From an uncultured Bacillota bacterium (GTDB lineage: Bacteria; Bacillota; Clostridia; Peptostreptococcales; Anaerovoracaceae): a DNA stretch of 64,000 bases. The DNA lies in assembly GCA_958448635.1 (NCBI GenBank), contig CAUDEQ010000002.1:5382-69381 (forward strand), written 5' to 3'. A program made the position numbers and the translations under genes. The number at the start of each line of letters is the position of its first letter. Positions within the stretch are counted from its first letter, which is position 1. The notes under the pieces are model-generated. The model was not told where the DNA came from and ran no database searches. It worked only from the letters and a program-made list of their open reading frames with translations. Below, in pieces: positions 26,343 to 35,829 of this stretch.

Positions 26343-27206
26343 TTATTTTATTCCGTAAAATCTCATGGCATTGGCCCTTGTGGCTGCGGCAACGATCTCA
26401 AAGCTGATGCCTTTGATATCGGCAATCTTTCCGGCGGTATGCTCCACCAGAGAAGGGTTGTTTTTTTTGCCGCGGAAAGGCTCCGGCGTAAGATAAGGTG
26501 AGTCTGTTTCCACCAGAAGGAAATCGAGAGGTATTTCCTCAACGACGGCAACAGTCTTTCGATTGTTCTTGTAGGTCACAGGACCGGCGATGGAAAGAGT
26601 GGCTCCGAGCTTTACATATTGACGCCCGAGCTCGGCGCTGCCGGAGAAGCAGTGGAGAAGCACACGGGCATCGTCGACCATGGCGGCGGCATTTGTATTT
26701 GAATCGCCGCCTTTTACGTATCCGCTGGGATCAGGCCTCTTGGGGAACCAGATCTTCCTTTCGGCGGAAAATGCGCCCTCCTCCTTCAGTATATCCATAA
26801 CCTCCTGATCCGCCTCACGGGAGTGGATAACTATGGGCATTTTAAGCTCGTTGGCCAGACGGATCTGCTTCCTGAATGCCTCTCTCTGAAGCTCGCGCGG
26901 CGATCTGTCATAATGAAAATCAAGACCTATCTCTCCTATGGCCATGACCTTGTTCTTTTTTGCCAGCATTCTTATCATCGTAAGATCCATATCATCCATG
27001 TGCTGTGCATCATGAGGGTGGAAGCCTACCGCAGCGTAGCACCATGCGTATTTTGAAGCATGGTCGACGGCAAGCTTGGAACTGGCCAGATCGAAGCCTA
27101 TATCCATGACGTAATCCAAATCTGAGCCTTCTATGGCTGTAACCATTGCGGCCCTGTCTTTATCGGACATTTCATTATTTATATGTGCATGTGAATCAAA
27201 CAGCAT
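26343..27206 (-). CDS. tatD: TatD-family metal-dependent hydrolase
   Basis: This 287-residue protein has the full metal set: HAH (residues 6-8), Glu in AIGEIGLDFHYD, His in IVIHSREA, His in LLHCFSGS and Asp in LVETDSPYL. It acts as a Mg-dependent nuclease/hydrolase. It is about 30 residues longer than usual because of an insert between the two internal histidines (about 133-165, rich in Lys, Pro, Gly and Asn). The RBS AAAGGAG precedes the ATG. It is divergent from spoIIE. Confidence 0.93.
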   Translation of the reverse strand: MLFDSHAHINNEMSDKDRAAMVTAIEGSDLDYVMDIGFDLASSKLAVDHASKYAWCYAAVGFHPHDAQHMDDMDLTMIRMLAKKNKVMAIGEIGLDFHYDRSPRELQREAFRKQIRLANELKMPIVIHSREADQEVMDILKEEGAFSAERKIWFPKRPDPSGYVKGGDSNTNAAAMVDDARVLLHCFSGSAELGRQYVKLGATLSIAGPVTYKNNRKTVAVVEEIPLDFLLVETDSPYLTPEPFRGKKNNPSLVEHTAGKIADIKGISFEIVAAATRANAMRFYGIK

Positions 27207-27257
27207 AAATTCTCCTTTCGTGCGGATTTTCCGTGAGAATTATTATATCAGAAATTA

Positions 27258-27322
27258 TGACGAAAAAAAATATCATTATTACAGCCATATCGACAAATTA
27301 CGATGAAGAAGGTCTGTATAAT
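27258..27322 (+). promoter_or_regulatory. Spo0A-type promoter of spoIIE
   Basis: TGACGAA (27258-27264) is an exact 0A box (TGnCGAA). A second box, TGTCGAT on the minus strand (27295-27289, 6 of 7), overlaps the -35 TCGACA (27290-27295). The -10 TATAAT is at 27317-27322, giving a 21-nt spacer. Overlong spacers with 0A boxes near the -35 are the known design of the Bacillus spoIIE and spoIIG promoters, which need phosphorylated Spo0A. Confidence 0.65.
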
Positions 27323-27436
27323 AAATTTTGCTGCCGAGCTTGGATAATGGCAGCGCAAACCGGAGAAAAATCGGGTAATCATGCTCCGATTAAGAATAAA
27401 GAGAGTAATGAGTCGGTAAAGAACAGGGAGAGCAAT

Positions 27437-29233
27437 ATGCAAAACACTACTGCGGCCGGTGCTGTACGGCTGTCAAAAGCTAAAATAATACACGTTGTGA
27501 CGCTTATAATATTTACTGCAATAGTCTGCAGAGGGCCTTTGCTGGGCGACAGCTTCATCATAGGCGTATCGCTTATCGCCTATATGCTGTCCAAGAACGC
27601 TATGAATCTGTACTTAATCGTTCCTGCTGCCGCAGGTCTGCTCCCGTACATTTCCAGAGGCATGGAGCCGATGCCGTACATAGTATCGATGATAATCTGC
27701 GGCCTCGTATTGGTATCCGCCAGGAGGATAAGGCTGAAGCTGTGGCATCGCGGTATAATCGCAGCATGTACTTCAATAGTGGCTGGAAGCATTTACAGGC
27801 TGGCCACCGGCAGCGTATATATGACCGGGCCTGAAAAAATGATCCTGGAGGCGGCGCTTGTATTCATCTTCATGTATGTTTTCGATGCCGTGTTTTGCGC
27901 CGTGCAAAGGGCAGACGGCAAGGCGCCCGGGACGGAACGTGCCCTGGCGGGGGCATGTGTGGTGATGCTGCTGATACTCAACGGATCAGGGCTTTCCTTC
28001 GCCATATGGATGGCAATAGTGTTCATGGCGCTTTGGGTGCTCATATGCCTCGGCTCAGGTCCTGCGCTGCAGATAACCGTTGCGGGAGGTCTTGCTGCCG
28101 CACTTATGGGAGAAGGTCAGTGGGGTGTCATGGTTACCGTAATGCTGGGGATACTGGCCGCATCATATGCTGCAAGGTTCGGAGCGACGATGCAGACCGT
28201 AGTATTTGCGGCAGCCTGCCGGCTGTCGGGATACATCGAAAGCGGAGTTGTCCTGGGCATGGATATATATTGTCTCCTAATACCTGTGATGCTGTTTCTG
28301 GTGATGTACTGGCGACTGGGAGACGGCATGAGAAAAATTATATATATGCTGGCGGATAAAAAGGCAAATGCAGAAGAAACGGGAGGCAGCTGCGGAGAGC
28401 GGCTGATGAAAGAAAAAGCAGCGCATATGCAGGAGCTGGCGGAGCTATACTCGACGTATCTGGATAGCAGGTCAGTACTGGCAGGACAGTTTAACATAAC
28501 GAAACAGATAATAGACGACATAAGGTGGCAGGTCAGCCGACAGGGTCGCAGAGCCGCCGGGGAAAATGAAAAATACGATGTAGAGATAGCAATATCCCAG
28601 TGTGCGGCATCGGGAGGGATAAACGGCGACTGCTGTGGATGGCAGGATATAGGAGGCAATCGTACAGTCATGGTGATAAGCGATGGTATGGGAAAGGGAA
28701 AGAAAGCGGCTGCGGAAAGCCTGATGGTGACAAAGACGATAATATCGCTTCTGAAGTCAGGAGTCACGACCGATCTGGCTCTTAAGATGATAAACACCGT
28801 AATGCTTATGAAGGATGACGAGGATTCGTACGCTACGCTGGATATGGTGATCGTGGACAGGCATTCAGGCAACGCCAAGTTTTACAAGATAGGAGCAGCG
28901 CCTACATTGATAAGGCGAAAGTCCAACGTGGAGGAGGTGAAGCTCACCGCCGTGCCTCTGGGAATAGTCAACGGCCTTAAGGTGAGCTATGTGGAGACGG
29001 ATCTTAAAAGGGGAGACTGGATCATAATGATGTCCGACGGCGTAAGTGACGGAGGCGAGGAAAGAGGAAAATCAGGCGGCAGAGGATTTCTCGGAAGGAT
29101 AAAGGATACCGCTGCATGCATAAGATCGACGGACCCGCAGACCATGTGCGATCTTTTGATGGACAAGGCTGCAGACAGCTATATCGGAAAGGAGAGAGAC
29201 GATCTGACGGTAATGGTGGCACATATCGTTTGA
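27437..29233 (+). CDS. spoIIE: Stage II sporulation protein E, PP2C-type serine phosphatase
   Basis: SpoIIE dephosphorylates the anti-anti-sigma factor SpoIIAA to release sigma-F in the forespore. This 598-residue protein has a hydrophobic N-terminal part of about 285 residues with roughly ten membrane segments, a short linker, and a C-terminal SpoIIE/PP2C domain with metal-site blocks VISDGMGKGKKAA (about 413) and MMSDGVSDGG, ending in DDLTVMVAHIV. It is shorter than Bacillus SpoIIE (about 830). The ATG at 27437 has AGGGAG upstream. An in-frame extension to 27233 would include the promoter, so it is rejected. Confidence 0.88.
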   Translation: MQNTTAAGAVRLSKAKIIHVVTLIIFTAIVCRGPLLGDSFIIGVSLIAYMLSKNAMNLYLIVPAAAGLLPYISRGMEPMPYIVSMIICGLVLVSARRIRLKLWHRGIIAACTSIVAGSIYRLATGSVYMTGPEKMILEAALVFIFMYVFDAVFCAVQRADGKAPGTERALAGACVVMLLILNGSGLSFAIWMAIVFMALWVLICLGSGPALQITVAGGLAAALMGEGQWGVMVTVMLGILAASYAARFGATMQTVVFAAACRLSGYIESGVVLGMDIYCLLIPVMLFLVMYWRLGDGMRKIIYMLADKKANAEETGGSCGERLMKEKAAHMQELAELYSTYLDSRSVLAGQFNITKQIIDDIRWQVSRQGRRAAGENEKYDVEIAISQCAASGGINGDCCGWQDIGGNRTVMVISDGMGKGKKAAAESLMVTKTIISLLKSGVTTDLALKMINTVMLMKDDEDSYATLDMVIVDRHSGNAKFYKIGAAPTLIRRKSNVEEVKLTAVPLGIVNGLKVSYVETDLKRGDWIIMMSDGVSDGGEERGKSGGRGFLGRIKDTAACIRSTDPQTMCDLLMDKAADSYIGKERDDLTVMVAHIV

Positions 29234-29234
29234 A

Positions 29235-29269
29235 TATGGTACAATTAAATGGATTTCAGATGTACCATA
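29235..29269. promoter_or_regulatory. Perfect 9-bp inverted repeat between spoIIE and tilS
   Basis: TATGGTACA (29235-29243) and TGTACCATA (29261-29269) are exact reverse complements, 17 nt apart. There is no U-tract. It overlaps TACAAT, which could serve as a -10 for tilS. It may be an operator or an mRNA hairpin. Confidence 0.4.
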
Positions 29270-29292
29270 AAATCCGTTTGGAAAGGATGAAC

Positions 29293-30327
29293 ATGCTGCC
29301 GGATATTACGAAGAAAACAGAAGATAAGATAAGGGAAACGATAAAACAGAAAAAGCTTATCACATCAGGACAGCACATTGTTATCGGCCTTTCGGGAGGC
29401 CCCGATTCAGTGTGCCTTTTTAATGCGCTGATGTCCATGAAAGATGAGATGAAGCTCACAATACACCCTGTGCATGTCAACCATCTGTTCAGGCCGGGGG
29501 CTGCCGAGGAGGATCAGGCCTTCGTTGAGGAGCTGTGCAGAAAGAGAGGCCTGGAATGCAAAAGCTTTGTGGTGGACTGCAACAAGCTGGCTGCAGATAC
29601 GGGAATGACGGGAGAAGAAGCAGGACGAAAGGCAAGATACGACGCCTTTTACAGCGTGGCTGAAAAAATAGCGCATAGCTGCCGTAAGGAGGACATCAGG
29701 ATAGCGGTGGCTCAGAATGCCAATGACCAGGCGGAGACAGTGCTGTTCAGGCTGTTGAGAGGGACAGGAACGGACGGTCTTGCCGGCATAGCGTATGAGA
29801 GAGAGGAGCGCGGCTACAAGGTGATACGACCGCTGCTGGACGTCTACAGAGATGAGATAGAGCGATATTGCGACTATAACGGACTTAGGCCGAGGATAGA
29901 TCACACCAATATGGAAACAATCTATTCGAGAAACAAGATAAGAAACGAGCTGATTCCGTATATTGAGAAGGAATATAACGGCAATATCATGGAAAGCATG
30001 GTGCGCCTTGCCCGCATAGCGGCTGCCGACAAGGAATACATGTGGCAGCAGGCGGAGAAGGAATACAGGAGGCTGGCGACGGAAAACATCGAGGACAGAG
30101 TCGTCACCATGGAAAGAGAAAAGCTGGCTGCCCTCCACGAGGCGGTGCGCCACAGAGTGATGCTGAAGGCCTTTGCAGCCATAGGTCTGGAAAGCGACAT
30201 TTCCGAGGAGCGTATAAAGGCTGCGGATAGCATAATAGAGAAGAAGCAGGGAGCCAAAACCGTGCAGTTTCCGAGAGGATACACGCTGACGGTGGCAAAA
30301 GGTGTAGTTATGGTAAAATATTTGTGA
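29293..30327 (+). CDS. tilS: tRNA(Ile)-lysidine synthase
   Basis: TilS turns C34 of tRNA-Ile(CAU) into lysidine so that it reads AUA, a codon used heavily in this genome. The PP-loop SGGPDS lies near residue 34, and NANDQAETVLFRLLRGTG and ETIYSRNKIRNELIP are family blocks. It is 344 residues with a reduced C-terminal domain compared with about 470 in Bacillus. I take the ATG at 29293 (GGAAAGG about 6 nt upstream) over 29287, which is too close, and over in-frame starts inside spoIIE. Confidence 0.93.
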   Translation: MLPDITKKTEDKIRETIKQKKLITSGQHIVIGLSGGPDSVCLFNALMSMKDEMKLTIHPVHVNHLFRPGAAEEDQAFVEELCRKRGLECKSFVVDCNKLAADTGMTGEEAGRKARYDAFYSVAEKIAHSCRKEDIRIAVAQNANDQAETVLFRLLRGTGTDGLAGIAYEREERGYKVIRPLLDVYRDEIERYCDYNGLRPRIDHTNMETIYSRNKIRNELIPYIEKEYNGNIMESMVRLARIAAADKEYMWQQAEKEYRRLATENIEDRVVTMEREKLAALHEAVRHRVMLKAFAAIGLESDISEERIKAADSIIEKKQGAKTVQFPRGYTLTVAKGVVMVKYL

Positions 30328-30355
30328 AAAACCAACAAAAGAGATTTGCCTGCTA

Positions 30356-30384
30356 TTGAATAAAATTGGTATATATGATAAAAT
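30356..30384 (+). promoter_or_regulatory. Promoter of ftsH
   Basis: TTGAAT (30356-30361), a 17-nt spacer ending in TGA (a near-extended -10) and TAAAAT (30379-30384). It is nearly the same hexamer pair as the promoter at 22286. Confidence 0.6.
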
Positions 30385-30456
30385 AGTTCGATAAATTTGG
30401 TACATGGCAACAAAAAAATAAGACATAATAAAAGGAGTAATTCAGGAGGAAAGAAA

Positions 30457-32730
30457 TTGAAAAGAAGTAAAGCCAAAAACATATGGATATATGTGATCAT
30501 ATTCGGCCTTGTGTTCGCCATGGCATGGTTCTACAGCAGTGGAACTCCCGAGGAACAGAAGGAGATAAAGACCTCCACATTGGTTAAGCATCTGAAGCAG
30601 GACGAGGTTGAGGAGATCAATGTTACGGAGACGAAGCTCACTGCCGAGCTGAAATCAGGGGACACGGTATATGCATATGTCAACAGCGCCGTGGATATGA
30701 GCTATATATACGAAATGTATATAATGCCGAAGGTGGATGACGGTAAGCTGAAGCTGTCCAGCGACGAGCCTAAGAAGGAATCCATATTCCTCAGTCTGCT
30801 GCCTACGCTGATAATGATAGGTATCATGGTATTCTTCTTCGTCATGATAATGAATCAGAGCGGAGGCGGAGGAAAGGCAATGTCCTTTGGAAAGAGCAGG
30901 GCTAAGCTGCAGAAGGACGGCGATCTCAAGAAGATCACCTTCAAGGACGTTGCGGGTCTCAAGGAGGAAAAGGAGGAGCTTGAAGAAATCGTGGACTTCC
31001 TCAAGCACCCTATGAAATACAATTCCCTGGGAGCAAGGATTCCAAAGGGAATTCTGTTGGTGGGTCCTCCGGGAACAGGTAAGACATATATTTCCAGAGC
31101 TACCGCAGGAGAAGCGGGAGTTCCGTTCTTCACAATATCAGGTTCGGACTTTGTTGAAATGTTCGTAGGTGTAGGTGCATCGAGAGTAAGAGACCTCTTC
31201 GAGCAAGCAAAGAAGAATGCACCATGCATCGTATTCATAGACGAGATAGATGCCGTTGGGCGTAAAAGAGGTGCAGGCCTCGGCGGCGGACACGATGAAA
31301 GAGAACAGACTCTCAACCAGCTGCTGGTGGAGATGGATGGATTCGCAGAAAATGCGGGGATCATCATACTGGCTGCAACCAACAGGCCTGACGTACTGGA
31401 CCCTGCTCTGCTGAGACCGGGAAGATTCGACAGACAGATCGTCATAGGAATTCCTGACATAGTGGGAAGAGAAGAAATTTTCAAGGTACATTCGAGAAAC
31501 AAGCCTCTGGCTGACGGAGTTAACCCGAAGGTTCTGGCCAGAAGAACGCCGGGCTTCTCACCTGCCGATATCGAAAACATGCTCAACGAAGCGGCGCTGC
31601 TCACAGCCAGAAGAAACGGCATGAAGATCAGGATGGAGGAAATTGAGGAGGCCATAACCAAGGTCATCGCAGGTCCTGAGAAGAAGAGCAGAGTCATCAG
31701 CGAAGAGGAAAGAAAGCTCACAGCATATCATGAAGCGGGACATGCAGTGGTGGCTCACGTTCTGCCTAAGACGGATCCTGTACATCAGATAACCATAATT
31801 CCTAGAGGAAGAGCCGGCGGTTTCACTATGATCCTGCCGAAGGAAGATAAATATTACGGCACCAAGGAGACCATGAGAGAGCAGATAATACATCTGTTGG
31901 GTGGAAGAGTTGCCGAAATGCTTACCCTGGATGATATAAGCACCGGAGCAAGCAACGATATACAGCGTGCCACTGATATAGCCAAGGAAATGGTGACAAA
32001 ATACGGCTTCAGTGAAAAGATGGGGCCTGTCAACTACAGTTCTTCAGATGAAGTCTTCCTCGGAAAAGACTTTTCGACGAGACAGAGCTATTCCGAGGGA
32101 ACTGCTGCCAACATAGACGCCGAGGTCAAGGCCATCATAGATGAAGCTTTTGAAGCGGCCAAGAAGATTCTTACGGAGCATATGGATCAACTGACGGCTG
32201 TGGCAGAAGGACTCCTTGAGGTAGAAACTCTTGACCACGATCAGTTCGTGCAGCTTTACGACGGAGTAAAGACTCCTGCGGAGCTGGCGGCGGATTTCAG
32301 GGAAAAGACGGAGCAGAAGCGTGCCAAGGATCAGGAGGAAGCAGCAGAATCCGAAAAGCTCAGAAAGCGAGAGAAAAGACTGGCAAAGAAGCGTGAAATG
32401 GAGGAAACAGCCAAGGCCATAAAGGATAAGGAAGGCAACGGCAAGTTTAAGCCAAGGCTTATGACATACAACGAGGTGACAAAGACGGCAGAGCCTTTTG
32501 ATCCCGACAAGCTGGCCGGGGATGAGGAGTTTCCTGAAGACGAAGATATCAGAGATAAATACGATGATGAGGACCTCGAAGGCTGGGATGATGACGATAT
32601 GCCGACGGAGGAGGAACTGGCTGTATATGATACTGACTACCTCAATGACGATGATGATTCGGTCGATGAGGAAGACGAAGCTGCGGCAGAGGATGAAGCC
32701 GGAGAAGAGGTCGATAAAGAAAGGAAGTAG
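30457..32730 (+). CDS. ftsH: ATP-dependent zinc metalloprotease FtsH
   Basis: FtsH degrades membrane and regulatory proteins. This 757-residue chain has two membrane segments (about 8-27 and 108-131) around a small extracytoplasmic domain, then AAA+ blocks (GPPGTGKT near 203; IVFIDEID), and the protease motif HEAGH near 425. The likely start is TTG at 30457 with AGGAGGA 6 nt upstream; in-frame options upstream lack such a site. Past the normal end (about residue 610) it has a long charged tail, first Lys/Glu-rich and then very acidic with runs of Asp. That tail is unusual. Confidence 0.95.
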   Translation: MKRSKAKNIWIYVIIFGLVFAMAWFYSSGTPEEQKEIKTSTLVKHLKQDEVEEINVTETKLTAELKSGDTVYAYVNSAVDMSYIYEMYIMPKVDDGKLKLSSDEPKKESIFLSLLPTLIMIGIMVFFFVMIMNQSGGGGKAMSFGKSRAKLQKDGDLKKITFKDVAGLKEEKEELEEIVDFLKHPMKYNSLGARIPKGILLVGPPGTGKTYISRATAGEAGVPFFTISGSDFVEMFVGVGASRVRDLFEQAKKNAPCIVFIDEIDAVGRKRGAGLGGGHDEREQTLNQLLVEMDGFAENAGIIILAATNRPDVLDPALLRPGRFDRQIVIGIPDIVGREEIFKVHSRNKPLADGVNPKVLARRTPGFSPADIENMLNEAALLTARRNGMKIRMEEIEEAITKVIAGPEKKSRVISEEERKLTAYHEAGHAVVAHVLPKTDPVHQITIIPRGRAGGFTMILPKEDKYYGTKETMREQIIHLLGGRVAEMLTLDDISTGASNDIQRATDIAKEMVTKYGFSEKMGPVNYSSSDEVFLGKDFSTRQSYSEGTAANIDAEVKAIIDEAFEAAKKILTEHMDQLTAVAEGLLEVETLDHDQFVQLYDGVKTPAELAADFREKTEQKRAKDQEEAAESEKLRKREKRLAKKREMEETAKAIKDKEGNGKFKPRLMTYNEVTKTAEPFDPDKLAGDEEFPEDEDIRDKYDDEDLEGWDDDDMPTEEELAVYDTDYLNDDDDSVDEEDEAAAEDEAGEEVDKERK

Positions 32731-32732
32731 CC

Positions 32733-34301
32733 ATGAGAGTAACGGTTGCAGATTGTCTCAGCCTTGATGCCTTCAAGGGCGCAAGGGTGCTGACGGGGAA
32801 GCTGAATCTTTCAAATGATGTCAAGGCGATTTCCGTTCTGGATGCCTGTACTGCAGAGGACATGGCGCTCAGAAGGGGAGATGACGCGGAAATACTTCTG
32901 ACGGGATTTTTAGGTGTAAGGGACGATGTGGAAGCCCAGTGCGGCATCGTCAGTGCAGCTGCATCAGGCGGCTGTGCGGCTCTTGTCGTTTATTATGTAG
33001 GGAAGGCTGTAAAAAAGCTGGATTCCAGAGTCATGGAAACAGCCGACAAGGCCATGCTTCCTCTGATCGTGATGCCTGAGGAAGCGGAATATTCGCAGGC
33101 CATCACCGAGGTCATGGACAAGGTTCTCTACGGGGATAATTTCAGCAACAGCCTCATAAGCAACACGGTATTTCATCTGCTGAATTTTGAGAAGCACAGC
33201 AATTTTCAGTCGGCGGTGAGAGAGGCGGCCATAAACAATGATTTCCAGCTGATAATCCTCAGCGAGGACTTCAATCCGATACTGACGGTGGAGACAAGGC
33301 ATAAGGCGACCATAGCCGATGCCATCAAGCTGGGGAAGGAGAGAAACGTCGAAAGCGACTCGAAGGTATACACCATGATAGACGTAAACGGCGTACTGAC
33401 CTACTGGGGGCCGGTGACCATCAACAACGACAAGTATTACATGTTCATCGTGGACAATGAGGATTCATACACGGCGGGCGAGATAACAAAGCTGGCGGAG
33501 ATAATAGAGCTGGCCATGGGAATGTGGAAGTACACTCCTGAGAGAGATGCCAAGGCGGAATTCATAAAGGCGCTGATCCGCGGCAACAAGAGTCTGGCAT
33601 ATACGCTGAAGGATGAAGCCAAGATAAGCGGCGACGATATCCTGAGCGTGTTTTTCTCCAAGGGCATAGGACAGGATGTGGAGAGCCACATATTCGCAGA
33701 GTTCGAGAAGGAGGAAGACCTGAACATCATGAAGATCACCGAGGGCGACGAGACCTACGGCATGATACTTACATACGATGAAGAGGGCTCGGATCCCGCC
33801 ATAAGAAACAGCTGCGTGCAGCTTTTCAACAAAATGAAGGGAAACAAGAAGGCGAGGATTTTCCATGTGACGGGGCTCAACGGAATAGAAGGCGCCGGAG
33901 ATGCATACAGGCTCATAAGCGAGAGCTGGTCGTTCGTACAGAGTGTATTCCCATACAAGAGGGTGTTCACAAAATACGAGCTGACGCTGGTGAGCAACTG
34001 CATCAACATACAGATACAGGGAGGCTTCGTAAAGAAGAATTATATAGAGCTTCTGGAGCCTTTCAAGGAGGCAGGCGAGAACAAGGGAAGACAGCTTCTG
34101 GAGACCCTTGAGACGTTTGTTCTGGACGCAGGCATGAACAGCGGCAAGACGGCTGAATTCATGGGAATACACACCAATACGGTGCAATACAGGCTTAAGA
34201 AGATAAATGAGATGCTGGGAGTGGAAATCACAGGCAACAGGGTTATTCCGGGGCTGACGATGGCTCTTGCGCTCAAACGGCTGGAAAGGGTGGTAAGCTG
34301 A
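32733..34301 (+). CDS. PucR-family transcriptional regulator
   Basis: This 522-residue regulator has an N-terminal PucR domain (MRVTVADCLSLDAFKGARVL and on to about 130), a GGDEF-like middle and a C-terminal helix-turn-helix: FMGIHTNTVQYRLKKINEML. The family often senses nucleobases or amino acids. It begins 2 bases after the ftsH stop, so it is made from the ftsH message, and precedes glyA. Its targets are not evident. It is the same family as the truncated gene at 1-967, but the two proteins differ strongly. Confidence 0.88.
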   Translation: MRVTVADCLSLDAFKGARVLTGKLNLSNDVKAISVLDACTAEDMALRRGDDAEILLTGFLGVRDDVEAQCGIVSAAASGGCAALVVYYVGKAVKKLDSRVMETADKAMLPLIVMPEEAEYSQAITEVMDKVLYGDNFSNSLISNTVFHLLNFEKHSNFQSAVREAAINNDFQLIILSEDFNPILTVETRHKATIADAIKLGKERNVESDSKVYTMIDVNGVLTYWGPVTINNDKYYMFIVDNEDSYTAGEITKLAEIIELAMGMWKYTPERDAKAEFIKALIRGNKSLAYTLKDEAKISGDDILSVFFSKGIGQDVESHIFAEFEKEEDLNIMKITEGDETYGMILTYDEEGSDPAIRNSCVQLFNKMKGNKKARIFHVTGLNGIEGAGDAYRLISESWSFVQSVFPYKRVFTKYELTLVSNCINIQIQGGFVKKNYIELLEPFKEAGENKGRQLLETLETFVLDAGMNSGKTAEFMGIHTNTVQYRLKKINEMLGVEITGNRVIPGLTMALALKRLERVVS

Positions 34302-34351
34302 TAGATACAGCTGATGTATCAGTAAATAAATATAGAAGGAGATGAGTTGAT

Positions 34352-35605
34352 ATGTACTTTAATTATCTGGAAAAGGCAGACCCGGAAATAACGGCTGCAA
34401 TTAAACGTGAGATAAACAGGCAGGAGAACAAGATAGAAATGATAGCTTCCGAGAATTTCGTCAACTATGAGATCATGGAGGCGGCAGGAAGCGCATTGAC
34501 CAATAAGTATGCCGAAGGATATCCCGGCAAGAGATATTACGGCGGCTGCGAATTCGTAGATGAGGTAGAGACTCTTGCAATAGAGCGTGTGAAGGAGATC
34601 TTCGGAGCAGAGCATGCCAATGTTCAGCCTCATTCGGGAGCAAATGCCAATACAGCCGTTTATCAGGCAGTGCTGGAATACGGAGATACGGTGTTGGGAA
34701 TGGATCTTTCCAACGGCGGACATCTCACTCACGGTTCTCCTGTGAATATTTCGGGAAGATCATATAACTTCATTTCCTACGGACTTGACCCTGAAACTGA
34801 GACCATCAACTTTGACAACGTCAGAGAGCTGGCGCTGAAGCACAAGCCTAAGCTCATCGTAGCAGGCGCATCGGCTTATCCGAGGACGATCCACACAGAC
34901 AAGTTCAGAGAAATCGCTGATGAGGTTGGCGCACTTCTGATGGTGGACATGGCTCATATAGCGGGCCTTGTGGCGGCAGGCCTTCACCCTAATCCAATGG
35001 ATCATGCACACATCGTTACAAGCACGACGCACAAGACTCTGAGAGGACCGAGAGGCGGTATAATACTCTGCAACAAGGAATTTGCCAAGGCCATCGACAA
35101 GGCAGTCTTCCCGGGAACTCAGGGAGGACCGCTGATGCATATAATCGCAGCCAAGGCAGTATGCTTCAAGGAAGCGATGGAGCCTTCATTCAAGGATTAC
35201 CAGCAGCAGGTTCTGAAAAATGCCAAGGCGCTGGCGGAAGGGCTTACAACAAAGGGCTTCGAGCTTGTTTCGGGAGGAACCGACAATCACCTTATTCTGG
35301 TAAAGCTGGTAAACAAGGACATAACAGGAAAGCTGGCAGAAAACCTGTTGGACGATGCCAATATAACCACTAACAAAAACACCATACCTAACGACCCTCA
35401 GAGCCCGTTTGTAACCAGTGGTCTGAGACTTGGAACTCCTGCCATGACCAGCAGAGGCTTCAAGGAGGACGATGTTGCCAAGGTTGCGGAAGCCATAGCG
35501 CTTGTTATCGACAGCAAGGGTGAAGAGGCTGAAATGGATAAGGCAAGGGCCATCGTAAGAGAGCTGACCGAAAGGTATCCGCTCTACAGTGATTTCAACG
35601 CTTGA
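34352..35605 (+). CDS. glyA: Serine hydroxymethyltransferase
   Basis: This 417-residue PLP enzyme interconverts serine and glycine with tetrahydrofolate, feeding one-carbon units to purine synthesis. The PLP lysine is in [14 protein letters not shown] (about Lys227). [22 protein letters not shown] and [14 protein letters not shown] are family blocks. The length is standard. A GATACA/TGTATC hairpin (34304-34320) lies in the short gap before it, and GAAGGAG precedes the ATG. Confidence 0.97.
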   Translation: MYFNYLEKADPEITAAIKREINRQENKIEMIASENFVNYEIMEAAGSALTNKYAEGYPGKRYYGGCEFVDEVETLAIERVKEIFGAEHANVQPHSGANANTAVYQAVLEYGDTVLGMDLSNGGHLTHGSPVNISGRSYNFISYGLDPETETINFDNVRELALKHKPKLIVAGASAYPRTIHTDKFREIADEVGALLMVDMAHIAGLVAAGLHPNPMDHAHIVTSTTHKTLRGPRGGIILCNKEFAKAIDKAVFPGTQGGPLMHIIAAKAVCFKEAMEPSFKDYQQQVLKNAKALAEGLTTKGFELVSGGTDNHLILVKLVNKDITGKLAENLLDDANITTNKNTIPNDPQSPFVTSGLRLGTPAMTSRGFKEDDVAKVAEAIALVIDSKGEEAEMDKARAIVRELTERYPLYSDFNA

Positions 35606-35644
35606 TGCCATATGCAAGAATAATGTATACAAACAAAAACAAGA

Positions 35645-35673
35645 TTGCAAATTGAAATCACATGCTGTATAGT
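35645..35673 (+). promoter_or_regulatory. Promoter of the decarboxylase module
   Basis: TTGCAA (35645-35650), a 17-nt spacer and TATAGT (35668-35673). The start near 35680 gives a leader of about 150 nt carrying the element at 35695-35766. A second possible -10, TATAAT (35796-35801), lies closer to the gene without a clear -35. Confidence 0.5.
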
Positions 35674-35694
35674 GAGATTGGTATTTTATCGTGT

Positions 35695-35766
35695 AGGAAA
35701 TACGGGGATTGTGGTATTTCCTGTATTTCAACAAAGTCTGCCGCTGAAGGGAAGTTTTGACGGCGT
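35695..35766 (+). other. Leader element, copy 2 (two hairpins around a conserved core)
   Basis: AGGAAATAC (35695-35703) pairs perfectly with GTATTTCCT (35714-35722). The conserved GTATTTCAACAAAGTCT follows, then GCCG (35740-35743) pairs with CGGC (35761-35764). It shares its 31-base core with 22393-22423. Both copies lie in about 150-160-nt leaders on the same strand as the gene they precede. Confidence 0.5.
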
Positions 35767-35829
35767 GATTTTGTGCTTACACATATACAATGAAATATAA
35801 TAACCAAATACTGTAAGGAGGAAGCATAG

